From assembly GCA_944989445.1 (NCBI GenBank), contig CALYLW010000129.1, positions 462,501 through 526,500 on the forward strand: a stretch of DNA of 64,000 bases, written 5' to 3'. The notes under the pieces are model-generated. The model was not told the origin of the DNA and searched no databases. It was given only the letters and a program-made list of their open reading frames with translations. The position numbers and the translations under genes were made by a program. Shown here piece by piece: positions 11,450-22,306 of this stretch; within the stretch, counting starts at the first letter, position 1, and every line of letters begins with the position of its first letter. Source of the stretch: Ampullaceana balthica. Lineage: Eukaryota; Mollusca; Gastropoda; Lymnaeidae.

Positions 11450-12805
11450 ACTAGCAGACCCGTCGTGCGTTGCAACGATCTCAGTAAAAAGGAATATATA
11501 TAGATAAAAAATAAATTACATTAAGGGTCACCAGGCCCATCAGTTTAAAATATGAAGTTCGAAAATCTGTTCATTTCAATCAATTTCATATCAAAAATAT
11601 AAATATATGTATCTATATTTCTCAATATCGTGTAAAATTGAATGGGGAATACAATATTACAAATTTAGTAAAAACACATTTAGGGCCCCTAGCCCCGATG
11701 AAATGGACATTATGAGATCAGTGCCCTATCGAAATTTAATATAGGCTTTTAAGTTTTTATATACCGCGTTTGGTCAAAATCCATTTATTGTCTCATTATC
11801 TAACACCTAAACTAATTTTTATATATATGTAGATATAAGGAAAACTACATTAAGGGGCTCCAAGGCCCGTTCAATTCAAGATGTACATTTTGAAAACATG
11901 TTCATTTAAATTCATTTTAATCATGGATATATTTCTCAAGATCGTTAAAAACTGAGTGGGAAATACTATCTTAGAGTATACACAAAAAAAAGACATTTGG
12001 GGCCCCCGGCCCATTCGATGTAAGATGTAAATTTCAAAATGCTGTTCATTTTAATTCAGTCTCATCATTGATATATTTCTTAAGATCGTTAAAATAGAAT
12101 GGGAAATAATATCTCAAACACATACGAAAAAATACATTTCGGGGCCCCCGGCCCTGAACAATTAATAATTAGAAGTGCAGTGCCCTTTGTTATTTTAATA
12201 TGGGCTACCAAGTTTTTATATACCAAATTTGGTTAAGATCCATTCATTTACTCAGTAGTTAACGCATAAACTCATTTTTAAATAGCTCATAAAAGCAAAA
12301 AACGACATTAAGGGCCCCAGGGCCCATTTAGTGCAATATGTCAAGTTCAAAACGCTTTTTTATTTCAATCAATTTCATTGTGGATATATTTATCTATATT
12401 TTTCAAGATCTTTAATAATTGAATGGGGAATAAAATATTAAACGTTTATGAAATAAGACATTTTGGGCCCCCAGTCCCGAAGAAATGGACATTAGGAAAT
12501 TAGTCCCTTTAGTATTTCTATATTGGCTACCAAGTTGTTATATAAAAAGTTTGGTTAAGATCCATCAATTTACCTAATAGCTAACGCTTAAACTAATTTT
12601 TATATAGCTCATATAAAAGAAAATAAATCATTTTATGGGCCCCCGGCGCCCCATGAGGGTTAAATTTTGAAAAAAAAGTAGCCAGTGACCATCCCAGGAG
12701 CGTACTCAAAAGTCTCCAAAAGTTTCATGGCGATCGGATGAATGGTTTAGTCAGCTATACAAAGACATGCATACATACATACATACTTTGATTTTTATAT
12801 ATATA
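11450..12805 (+). repeat. CTAG-start repeat, copy C
   Basis: Nearly the same as copy B along its whole length by eye, from ACTAGCAGACCCGTCGTGCG to the CATA tract (about 12765-12786) and TTTTTATATATATAGATA. The shared start and end, with no unrelated sequence at the B/C junction, point to tandem duplication or to insertion at the neighbour's TA-rich tail. Confidence 0.85.
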
Positions 12806-13815
12806 GATATAAGATTAGAAAAAACAACATTAAGGGCCCGCGGGCCCAATCGGTGCAAGAAATTAACTTTAAAATACCTGTTCATTTCAATCTGGATCAT
12901 GATAGATATATTAGTCAATGCTTTTCAAAATCGTGTAAATCATACCGGGAATAAAGTATTTAACGCTTACAAAAAAAAAGATTTTGGGCCCCCGGCCCCG
13001 AAGGAACGGACATTAGGTGTTCAATGCCATATGGTACTTTAATGTTGGCCATCAAGTTGTTATGTACCAAGTTTGGTCAAGATCCATTCATTTCCAAGCA
13101 GCTAAGCCCTAAACTAATTTTTATATAGCTCATATAAGAAAAAATTCTCATTATGGGCCCCCGGCGCCCCATGAGTGTTAAATTTTGAAAAAAAAGTAGC
13201 CTATTTCCATCCCTGGAGCGTACTCAAAAGTCTCCAAAAGTTTCATGGCGATCGGATGAATGGTTTAGTCAGCTATAACAGACATGCATACATACATACA
13301 TACATACATACATACATACTTTGATTTTTATATATATAGATAGATATAAGATTAGAAAAAAACAACATTAAGGGCCCGCGGGCCCAATCGGTGCAAGAAA
13401 TTAACTTTAAAATACCTGTTCATTTCAATCTGGATCATGATAGATATATTAGTCAATGCTTTTCAAAATCGTGTAAATCATACCGGGAATAAAGTAGTTA
13501 ACGCTTACAAAAAAAAAGATTTTGGGCCCCCGGCCCCGAAGGAACGGACATTAGGAGTTCAATGCCATATGATACTTTAATATAGGCTATCAAGTTGTTA
13601 TGTACCAAGTTTGGGCAAGATCCATTCATTTTCCAAGCAGCTAAGCCCTAAACTAATTTTTATATAGCTCATATTAGAAAAAATTATCATTATGGGCCCC
13701 CGGCGCCCCATGAGTGTTAAATTTTGAAAAAATAGTAGCCTATTTCCATCCCTGGAGCGTACTCAAAAGTCTCCAAAAGTTTCATGGCGACCGAATGAAT
13801 GGTATAGTCAGCTAA
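12806..13815 (+). repeat. Two shortened CTAG-family units (D, E)
   Basis: Units start GATATAAGATTAGAAAAAA at about 12806 and 13344, a period of 538. They contain the 3' half of the family: GGGCCCGCGGGCCC, TACCGGGAATAAAGTA, GGGCCCCCGGCCCCGAAGG and the conserved GCGTACTCAAAAGTCTCC end. D ends in a CATA tract (about 13285-13319). E lacks the tail and runs straight into the 334-bp array at GTCAGCTAACGGGAATAAAG. Confidence 0.85.
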
Positions 13816-15225
13816 CGGGAATAAAGTATTTAACGCTTACAAAAATAAAGATTTTGGGCCCCCGGCCCCGAAGGAACGGACATTAGGTGTTCAATGCCAT
13901 ATGATACTTTAATATAGGCTATCAAGTTGTTATGTACCAAGTTTGGTCAATATCCATTCATTTTCCAAGCAGCTAAAACCTAAACTAATTTTTATATAGT
14001 GCTTCATATACGAAAAAATTCTCATTATGGGCCCCCGGCGCCCCATGAGTGTTAAATTTTGAAAAAAGTAGCCTATTTTCATCCCCGGAGCATACTCAAA
14101 AGTCTCCAAAAGTTTCATGACGACCGAATGAATGGTATAGTCAGCTAACGGGAATAAAGTATTTAACGCTTACAAAAATAAAGATTTTGGGCCCCCGGCC
14201 CCGAAGGAACGGACATTAGGAGTTCAATGCCATATGATACTTTAATATAGGCTATCAAGTTGTTATGTACCATGTTTGGTCAAGATCCATTCATTTTCCA
14301 AGCAGCTAAGCCCTAAACTAATATTTATATAAAGCTCATATAAGAAAAAATTCTCATTATGGGCCCCCGGCGCCCCATGAGTGTTAAATTTTGAAAAAAT
14401 AGTAGCCTATTTCCATCCCTGGAGCGTACTCAAAAGTCTCCAAAAGTTTCATGGCGACCGAATGAATGGTATAATCAGCTAACGGGAATACAGTATTTAA
14501 CGCTTACAAAAATAAAGATTTTGGGCCCCCGGCCCCGAAGGAACGGACATTAGGAGTTCAATGCCATATGGTACTTTAATATAGGCTATAAAGTTGGTAT
14601 GTACCAAGTTTGGTCAAGATCCATTCATTTTCCAAGCAGCTAAGCCCTAAACTAATATTTATATAAAGCTCATATAAGAAAAAATTCTCATTGTGGGCCC
14701 CCGGCGCCCCATGAGTGTTAAATTTTGAAAAAAAAGTAGCCTATTTCCATCCCAGGAGCGTACTCAAAAGTCTCCAAAAGTTTCATGGCGACCGAATGAA
14801 TGGTATAGTCAGCTAACGGGAATAAAGTATTTAACGCTTACAAAAATAAAGATTTTGGGCCCCCGGCCCCGAAGGAACGGACATTAGGAGTTCAATGCCA
14901 TATGATACTTTAATATAGGCTATCAAGTTGTTATGTACCACGTTTGGTCAAGATCCATTCATTTTCCAAGCAGCTAAGCCCTAAACTAATTTTTATATAG
15001 CTCATATAAGAAAAAAATTCTCATTATGGGCCCCCGGCGCCCCATGAGTGTTAAATTTTGAAAAAAAAGTAGCATATTTCCATCCCTGGAGCGTAATCAA
15101 AAGTCTCCAAAAGTTTCATGGCGATCGGATGAATGGTTTAGTCAGCTATAACAGACATGCATACATACATACATACATACATACATACATACATACATAC
15201 ATACTTCGATTTTTATATATATAGA
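13816..15225 (+). repeat. 334-bp tandem array derived from the CTAG-family 3' end
   Basis: Four units begin with CGGGAATAAAGTATTTAACG (third unit: CAGTATT) at about 13816, 14149, 14483 and 14817, so the period is 333-334. Each runs through GGGCCCCCGGCCCCGAAGG and GGGCCCCCGGCGCCCCATGA to ATGGTATAGTCAGCTAA (ATAATCAGC in one), where the next begins. Only the last unit keeps the normal end, a CATA tract (about 15159-15206) and TATATATAGATA. The invented junction GTCAGCTAA/CGGGAATAAAG is the same in all units, so it arose once and was then copied. Confidence 0.9.
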
Positions 15226-15326
15226 TAATAATCAGCAATCATAACAATGTGCAAGACATCTATCGTGAATAATAAACAATTCATTGCGAGTTTCGAGCTT
15301 CCTTCGGACCACCCATAAATATAAAT

Positions 15327-15400
15327 ATGTGTTTGAGAGTCCACAATCCATATAAAATATAATTATGTGTTTGAGAGTCCACAATCCATATAAAATATTT
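15327..15400 (+). repeat. 37-bp direct duplication
   Basis: ATGTGTTTGAGAGTCCACAA followed by TCCATATAAAATA occurs at 15327 and again at 15364, period 37. It follows the end of the tandem array. The rest of 15226-15880 shows nothing I can assign. Confidence 0.9.
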
Positions 15401-15879
15401 CCTTGTGAGCGCCATATTAATTATGTATTATTTAATTTATACGGTCCATCGTGCTTACGAATTCATGAAATGGTCGCTGTTTTAAATAGATCCCGTGTGA
15501 CAATATTAACAAAACGTTAAAACATAAGGCATCATAACATGATGATCACCAATTAAAGTTCCAAATATTCTTAAGCTGTCTCTGGTGTTTTACAGTGATT
15601 TAAACTCAATGTACAGATCATTCTCTTTCCATCAAACAGTACAGTCTTCCTACCTTGATTAACGTTGAAATAAAAAAAAAGTAGTTATTGTCTGTTTTAA
15701 AAACAATTAGTTAATGACAGAACAACTCATTAATTGCAGGATAGTCAATGAAGCGAATATAACTCTTCGGTTTAAAATAATTACAATGGACATTAGTATG
15801 AAGAATTGGAAATGTAACCTCTGTCAACGAATAAATAAATTGTCTCCTTATAATTTTAGCTCAAACAGCCTTTTGTGTT

Positions 15880-16083
15880 TCACAACTTTTGCAGTTCATG
15901 TAAACTGAATTTAGCTTCAAGGCTGCTTTCTGTCCAACAGAAATGACTTGATCTCTGACATTTTAAAGCGATAGGGTTAAGCAATCCTTCATCAATAGTA
16001 AATGGTTCCATTTTTCGTGCAATCAATAAGGCCACCTCAGTGATGGCCTTTGATGACGAACGCTGATTGGAGGTACCTTTCAA
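15880..16083 (-). pseudogene. hAT transposase fragment (GTF2IRD2/ZBED-like)
   Basis: A 67-codon minus-strand stretch includes KAITEVALLIARKMEPFTID. This resembles the segment reading AS-x-x-(I/V)-A-x-L-I-A-x-x-x-K-P-F-T-x-G-E in GTF2IRD2- and ZBED5-like hAT transposases, upstream of the catalytic core. The canonical G-E after PFT is changed to D-E here, and nothing else of the protein is readable around it. No terminal repeats were found, so the parent element is unclear. Confidence 0.4.
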
Positions 16084-16387
16084 GTTGCTGTTCAGTCAAG
16101 CAGGTCTTTGTTTTTAACAGACCTTCCAAATATTCCATATGTTCTGTGGGCTGATGACAGACCAACAGCACAGGTCAGTGCGACCACATAACTTAGAGAA
16201 GATGTGTGGGGACAAAAAGGTCGTCTGAACACGTTTTCAAATAATCCCTCATATTTAATATTTTATATTAATACCAACATATTTTAAAACTGAATGAAGG
16301 TATTTACTCCATTTTCACGACCATCATCTTATTAACTTTTTAAAAATATATTCCCGATCTGTAAATGTTAATTTTTGTCTGTCGCGC

Positions 16388-16445
16388 GGTTTGCATTATA
16401 TATAAAGGATTTATAGTCAAAAACTTTGTTTTTTAGGGGTTTTTA
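16388..16445 (+). repeat. 3' end fragment of the AAATCCC repeat family
   Basis: ATATATAAAGGATTTATAGT followed by CAAAAACTTTGTTTTTTAGG matches the conserved 3' end of the family best seen at 33866-34850 and 44731-45750. Only this end is present. Confidence 0.7.
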
Positions 16446-16890
16446 AAATTTTTATTTGTTAGTTCCGTCTCTCATTCAAATAAGAACACCCCAGCCCCTT
16501 TTTTACTATTTTCCCCATGACCTTGACACCAATCATCCATTTCAGAAAAAGTATTATTCCTTCACAAATAGCAGGCTTTTGTGGAAGGCTGGTTTCTAGC
16601 AACATTAATGTCGTCGCATTGCACATCCATCTTTACGATATGATGTAGTTTCACAATTTCCAATCTAATTTCAAGTCTAAAAAGTATGAGATCGATTTTC
16701 TGATTAGGCTATAGAATATAGAGTGCAAACAGTTTAAGATTAATTATAGGTAAATGTATAATATAAAAACAGGGTATTAGTAGGCCTGACAGGACGTAAC
16801 ACAACAGCGAACGTTTCGGCAAAGAGTCTTCCTCAACGGACAAATAGTACACAAATGAAACGAATAAAACGAAATAATAAAATAAAATAA

Positions 16891-16974
16891 AAAACACTTA
16901 ACTGCGGTGAGATCCAAGTAGTCCAGTAGAGACCTCTACTGGACTACTTGGATTTCACCGCAGCTAAGTGTTTT
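16891..16974. repeat. Near-perfect 41-bp inverted repeat with a 2-bp spacer
   Basis: The left arm 16891-16931 (starting AAAACACTTAACTGCGGTGA) and the right arm 16934-16974 are inverted copies with two mismatches out of 41. Spacer AC. As RNA this is a long hairpin and as DNA a potential cruciform. Just upstream, minus-strand sequence at about 16795-16850 reads EEDSLPKRS, a phrase seen near the 3' ends of some retroelements. The hairpin may therefore be part of a repeat, but I cannot name it. Confidence 0.9.
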
Positions 16975-17188
16975 GTTTTTTTCGTAAAATAACACCAACA
17001 AAAACACACTCATTTTGAATTTTAATGGTGCATTACTTTATGAGTTTGGGGGACTTGAATACAGTGGTTCGTCGGTATGTGTCTGCTTTGGTAGTATCCA
17101 AATCGGTATACGTTCTGTTTGGACGCGAAACATTTTGCATGGTATACTACCTTTGTTTGGAATAAGACCCCCGTGCTAGAACTTGTAT

Positions 17189-17285
17189 GGGGTCGTCCAT
17201 AAATAACATCACGCGATTTTTCCCCTCGTCACAAAAACTTAGCACCCCCTCAAATATGACGCCATTTAGTTTCGCCTCTCCCTTA
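17189..17285 (+). mobile_element. Terminal fragment of a GGGGYCGTCCATAAA-type MITE
   Basis: GGGGTCGTCCATAAATAACA then TCACGCGATTTTTCCCCTCG matches, inverted, the end at about 58775-58847. It is also related to the complete MITE at 21344-21546. It is cut at the TTA where the 5.5-kb element begins, and the missing half is not recognisable after 22803. Confidence 0.6.
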
Positions 17286-17300
17286 AGGTTGGGCCAGACT

Positions 17301-17326
17301 ATCAAATGCTCGCGCGAGCATTTGAT
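17301..17326. repeat. Perfect 26-bp palindrome in the element's terminus
   Basis: ATCAAATGCTCGC (17301-17313) is followed immediately by its exact inverse (17314-17326). At the right end of the element the corresponding sequence has two spaced TTGATCAAATGCT-like copies (about 22746-22775) rather than one perfect palindrome. It could be a transposase binding site; that is inference. Confidence 0.9.
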
Positions 17327-17759
17327 CAAACGCACTATTTTATTTGCGAATGCAGATGTAATAGAAGTAAACATTAATCACGTGACTTTACTTTACAGCT
17401 GATCTTAATTTTAATGGCTGCAACTTTCTTCGATTCTAGTCTAATTATTATATATCAGCTCTTCTAAATCGTAATGAAAACAAGGATAATACGCTAATAT
17501 TCACAATGAAAACAAATCCTCAGCATACCAAATGGTCTTTAAAATCTAATAATATCTACGCAACGTCTTCACTTTAAAGGACAAAATTTGAATCGAACAA
17601 ATACTCTGATCATACTTCGTGACATAATTATTAATAGGCCTAATAATAGTAATAGTGCTACTTGTACTTCTAACTTACTACTACAACTACTACTACTACT
17701 ACTAGAAATAGTCTGCTGTTACTGATCACTGATAAGTTATCAAGTTCAAGAAACTTCAA

Positions 17760-20385
17760 AATCATAATGGTAAGTTCAGTTATTATTAAATTTTTTTATA
17801 TTATAGCTAAGTTTTTAAGGAAAGCACATAAATATTATATTATGATATAATATTATATTATTAATAAAAAAAATATTAATATATTCATTATTAATATCCA
17901 AATTTAATACTATCAATATGTACCATAGACCTGGAATGTATGAATCACTTTGAATTAATTAATAATAACTTAATAACAAAACATAATTGTCATATTATTA
18001 ATAGTATTATCAAATGAATTTGCTTAGTTATATTATAATACTAATAACTTTTATTAAAATATTAATATTAAAAATAGGGCTGCGGAAAATAACAATAAAT
18101 TAATCGATTAATCATTAAAAATAAAATTTAATTAAAATTTAAGAAAATATTTTGAATATTTTTTTTTCCAATTTATTTTTAATTTATATTTTTTGTAACT
18201 AGTCTAGCATACTTTTCCCTTGTATTATTTTTATTTATTTAGACGCGCATACGTAAACAAAAATGTTTTTCTACCTTATTTCTTGCATAGCAATGAAAGA
18301 GTAAGAGTAAAACATAATTTAAATTACCAAAACAATGTAAATTTCCAAATTTTAGCAACATGTCCTTTTTTTTTAATATATTGAGTTTTAAATATTTTTT
18401 TTAAAGATAGTTAAAAATATGCATATTTGTTTTTCAGAAAGAATAGACTACATCCAATAGCACCGACTTTCATTTAGATGATGACAGCATGTTTGAATCC
18501 TATTCGATACCAAGTCACTCTACAAAGTTATTGGAGCAAGAGATGTAAAAAAATTAATTTAATTATGAAGAATGAAACAAATTCCTCATTACTATTCTTA
18601 CTACTTACATAAATGTATTTAAATTCATTTTTATCCTCTTTCTGTTATTACAAGGCTAAGAGACTTTAATATGTTTTAGATTCAATACTACCACAAGACT
18701 TGTAAAATAAGCAAATTATTTTGAAAATCATGAAATATCACCAGATCATTTCAGTAGTTATCATGATTAGAAACTAGTTACCAACCATCTGAAATTTATA
18801 TCAATAAATGTTTAATAGTATTGTAAATATATTTTTTTTAAAACAACCAAAATTAGGTTACTGTTTTAATTGTAGTTGTATCAAATTACTCTTTGTTCCT
18901 TGCCTAAACACAAAAATTTAAAAGCCATCACTGCTAGAATGATATTGAGAAGTTGAAAGATTAGGATTGAAAGGCTTAAGTACTAAAATAGATTTGGGCT
19001 CTATTTAACATTTTTTTCTCCAATTTGTAGAGAATTGGTTAGAGTAATAGTAATAAGACCAAAGAAAAGATGAATATCTAATAAATGAGAATTTTAATAA
19101 ATCTAAACAATTTGAAAGGAAAACAAGTAATCATTAATCAAAAGTAATGCATTTAAATTAAACTAAAATAAATGTTTGTTTAAATAGGAGTTATTATTAA
19201 ATAATCTGTTGTTGTGAATGTTTTTTGAAAAATTAGTAAGTTTCTAAATCTATATTTGATTTATACAAGTTATAACTAATAATTAAATCTAAACATTACT
19301 TGTTCCTTTCAATGCTACATACATTTTTAATATATTGTATATATATAAATATAAATATAATGTATATAAAATAATATATATATACACAATGATAATTACA
19401 TGATTTGAGCACCTATACACACATGCAGTTTCAAAATGTATTCAAAAATAAAGTTATGGTTTTTAATGTGTCTTTCATTCAAATTTTGACAATAAATTAT
19501 AGTGAATAATCTTGTTTCTACATAAAAATAAAAGAGTAAAAGTGTTTGGGACTTGAAAAAAAAATTAAGAAAGTGAAAGCTAATGAGTGCAATATTTCAT
19601 AAAAGTATATATATGTTTTCATTTTCAGATTTGGCTTTTAGCAATAAATTTTAACAATCTTCATTTTCTAAAGTTTAAAAAGAAAAATATTATTAACTTA
19701 ATATCCTGCATTTTTTTCAAGTAAATATAATATGATTTTTATTTATAAATAACCTGAATACACCTTCTGATTACATCTTAGTGTCTGCTATGTTTTTATT
19801 ACATATAATTTATTTATAAGTAAATAAAATAGTTTAGGCCATGTTGCATTAAACTGTAATAAATTGCTACTTTTTATTTAATTATACATTTCTTATTTTA
19901 TGTTTGATGAAATTTTTGTATTCAGTCCTGTTTATAATACACATCACTCACCTCAAATAAAATTGTAAGTGGTTCTTATTGGTCAGAGAATTTTACAATA
20001 TATGTGTATAGTACAATAACAAATGAATCGAAGTTTTATGGAATAAGTAATTTATAGGTCAGTTACATTTTCTTAGTTATATTTCAAGAGAATATGATTA
20101 AATTGTTTGTATAATATTTCAAGTGATGGTGATAAGTCTAATACTAATAGTAATAGTAAATAGTAGGTTAGCTTTTAATTTTTTTTATATGTATTAATTT
20201 TTTTAAACTTATTAAATATGGGTATTTAAAAAAGATGATTCATAGTAGCTATAGGTTTTGTATTTTATTTGGATTGTTGTTTTTCTTGTACATGCACCAA
20301 TTAAAAATACATTCAACAAAGTTGAAAGTATTGGCCAGACATAATGTAATCAGATGTTATTATAGGTCGTGTGGACCGCACCGGG
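17760..20385. other. AT-rich interior of the 5.5-kb element, no genes seen
   Basis: About 2.6 kb of strongly AT-rich sequence with no ORF worth reporting. There are runs of ATT/AAT triplets and a short TA-rich patch at about 19320-19390. At 18076-18115 the phrase ATAGGGCTGCGGAAAATAAC with AATTAATCGATTAATC faintly recalls the ends of the inverted pair at 58420-58672. A TAC/ACT triplet run lies at about 17675-17705. Confidence 0.6.
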
Positions 20386-20388
20386 TGA

Positions 20389-20663
20389 CAGTGGCATAGC
20401 CAGGGTCATCTGCGCCTGGGGACAATACACAAATTCTGCACCCCTTCTCGGACTGACAGATTTTTCCTTAAAATAAATTGTTTGCAATCGCATAGAGAAT
20501 TATTAGTCTGTATTGTAATTCATTAAAATACCAGATGCTTCGAAAATGAACCATATAAACCGCAAAATTTCAAAAAATTTCTAGGGGGCTCATTGTCGGT
20601 CCGGGAAAGGGCGCAAAATTTGTGTCATGTCCACGGGCGCAGATGACCCTAGCTACGCCACTG
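20389..20663. mobile_element. hAT MITE forming the left part of the composite
   Basis: The left end CAGTGGCATAGCCAGGGTCA and the right end, inverted, CAGTGGCGTAGCTAGGGTCA continue to match for about 80 bp (TCTGCGCC, then GGACA, ACACAAATT, GCRCCCYTTCYCGGAC). Its left flank has the composite's target duplication, but the sequence after its right end (GTCATTGCATCAGCATTG) belongs to the ZMYM1-type transposase gene. It therefore has no duplication of its own. Confidence 0.85.
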
Positions 20664-20686
20664 GTCATTGCATCAGCATTGTTATG

Positions 20687-20845
20687 TTATTGTGACCGAC
20701 AGTCGGCTAGAGGTATGTTAACATATTCCAGTTTCTCTACGATAACCCTTTCAAGGCTTGCTGCGTCTTTGGAATGTATATGAACAAAACCTAAAAATGA
20801 TTCTTTAATGGTTACTTTTTTAGTTTGAAAAGCCACATGGCGCCC
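20687..20845 (-). pseudogene. ZMYM1-type hAT transposase fragment, internally deleted copy
   Basis: The minus strand reads FQTKKVTIKESFLGFVHIHS, then KDAASLERVIVEKLE and IPLADCRSQ. It is homologous to the fragment at about 245-400. At about 20837 the transposase sequence joins directly to subterminal sequence, so most of the gene was removed. It is a non-autonomous internal-deletion derivative. Confidence 0.8.
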
Positions 20846-21343
20846 CTTAATGCTCAATGGGGGTGCCAAAATCATGCTTGCCAACTGGTTTGTAAAGAAG
20901 ATATTTGTGGAGCTCCAAAATTCAATCTTGCAAACGCATTTGAAGTACATTAGTTTTCATCAAAATTAATTTAAATAATTAATTTTAATACTCATTTTGG
21001 CGCCCCCTAATGTGGCGCCCGGGGACATATGTCCCCCCCTGCACCCCCTAGCTACGCCACTGCCGGGTGACACCATCACAAGGGGTGACACCAAACTGTA
21101 AAATTCCGTATGTTCCGTTGTTTGGCGGAGGAGTTGTTTTGTTTTTTTATTTGGTTTTTTTTTATGTGGGGGGTTTCCGCGCGGCAAAGCTCTGTGACGT
21201 CATCTTGGAAGGGTGTCTAAGTTTTTTGTGGCCGGAGGGGGGGGGGTTAATAAAATAGGAAAAAATTGACAATAAGTAATTATGTATAAAATAAATTAAT
21301 GTAAATATATATAGGCATAGGCCCAATTAACTAATTAAAATAA

Positions 21344-21546
21344 GGGGCCGTCCATAAAGTATGCCACGCTATTTTTAACTCCCCCCTCCACCCTGTCACA
21401 AATCTCGGACCCCACCTAAAGTACGTCACTCTTTCGAACAAAACTAATTTTTTATTAACACAAACTGTCACACAATGTATTCCCCTGTCACACTTTTTTA
21501 CACCCCCTCCCCCCTCTGGTGCGTGACTTACTTTATGGACGGCTCC
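21344..21546. mobile_element. 203-bp Harbinger-type MITE
   Basis: The left end GGGGCCGTCCATAAAGTATG pairs with the right end, whose inverse is GGAGCCGTCCATAAAGTAAG. TAA flanks both sides (21341-21343 and 21547-21549), the TWA target style of PIF/Harbinger. The interior has C-rich/G-rich blocks (CCCCCCTCC) and no ORF. Related ends are at 17189 and 58847. Confidence 0.85.
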
Positions 21547-21779
21547 TAAGCTTAGGCGTAGGCCTTAGCCTTAGCCTTAGGCTGAACAAAATTTTGATTA
21601 ACAAAGTATTGAAATATAATTTAGAGTTATAGTTATAGATCTAGACTCTTGGCAAGCTTTTTATTTTTTCTTTTGTTTATGACCAAGGAGGGGCAAAATA
21701 TTTTTTTAAACGTACCTTCATCTATCTTATAACATCATTATTAATTATTAGTTCTATTTCATAGATTCGAAATAACGAA

Positions 21780-22306
21780 AAAAAATTTGCGTAATTTATC
21801 TTATCTGTTTACAGACGCTCCTTCTATACAGAAGATTATTGCGTCCTACGCTTATCTATGGTTTGTGTTTAGTCCTGCATTTTTATTAGAGATTTAAATG
21901 TTGATAAAGTGTTGGTTTTCCTGGATTCTTCAGGCAACCCATTCCACGCCCGAATTCTGGACGGGAAGAAGGAAAACTTGTATGTGTTTGTTCTTGCATA
22001 CGGAATAAGAAAGGTGTTTTTATCCTTATGTCTATCTGAGGGTTGTGTTAAGTTATCTTTGTGTTGTAGTTCTAAATTAGAATTAATTGCTTTATGTATG
22101 ATTACTACTTTGCTTTTGGTTCTTCTATCCTCTAGTGTTTCAAGGTTTAAGGATTTAACTAATGGTGTTACTCTTGTCAGTTTCGAATATTCTCCAGTAA
22201 TGAATCTGGCAGCTCTTTTTTGAATTTGTTCTAGTTTATCAATGTTTTCTTTGGTGGATGGGTCCCATACAGAAGATGCATATTCTAGTACAGGTCTCAC
22301 CTACGA
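21780..22306 (-). mobile_element. LINE 3' end, 5' truncated, minus strand
   Basis: It includes the C-terminal RT-region fragment (21869-22300) and a 3' tail running to about 21790. The tail has a segment near 21813-21842 (ACGCTCCTTCTATACAGAAG on the plus strand) and ends in an AGATAAGATAAAT-like repeat. Nearly identical tail sequence is at 36806-36955. The 5' truncation at about 22306 is typical of LINE insertion. Confidence 0.8.
21869..22300 (-). pseudogene. LINE ORF2 C-terminal fragment
   Basis: An open 143-codon minus-strand frame contains RPVLEYASSVWDPSTKENID, LEQIQKRAARFITGEYSKL and SFFPSRIRAWNGLPEESRK. This is the conserved C-terminal part found after the RT domain in many CR1/jockey-type LINEs, with the LEYAxxVWDP and QxRAARF boxes. 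There is no catalytic RT domain, so it cannot act alone. The frame is unusually intact for this window and ends in a stop at 21869, so the insertion may be fairly young. The same region, strongly decayed, is at 30230-30600. Confidence 0.85.

Larger units (their letters stand above)
20389..21062. mobile_element. Composite hAT transposon: MITE end plus ZMYM1-type end
   Basis: Both outer ends begin with CAGTGGCRTAGC inward, and both are flanked by CCGGGTGA (20381-20388 and 21063-21070), a perfect 8-bp duplication. Joining the flanks gives GCACCGGGTGACACCATCAC, a natural empty site. The left part (20389-20663) is a complete MITE with its own two ends. The right part is an internally deleted ZMYM1-type element: transposase fragment 20687-20845 fused to subterminal sequence matching 2228-2454. 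So the outer pair of ends comes from two different elements. Confidence 0.85.

Noticed and set aside
11450..15225. Hammerhead ribozyme in the tandem repeats, as in some Penelope-like elements and retrozymes
   Set aside because: The required CTGATGA core and partner GAAA stem were not found; GGATGAATGG at the unit end does not fit.
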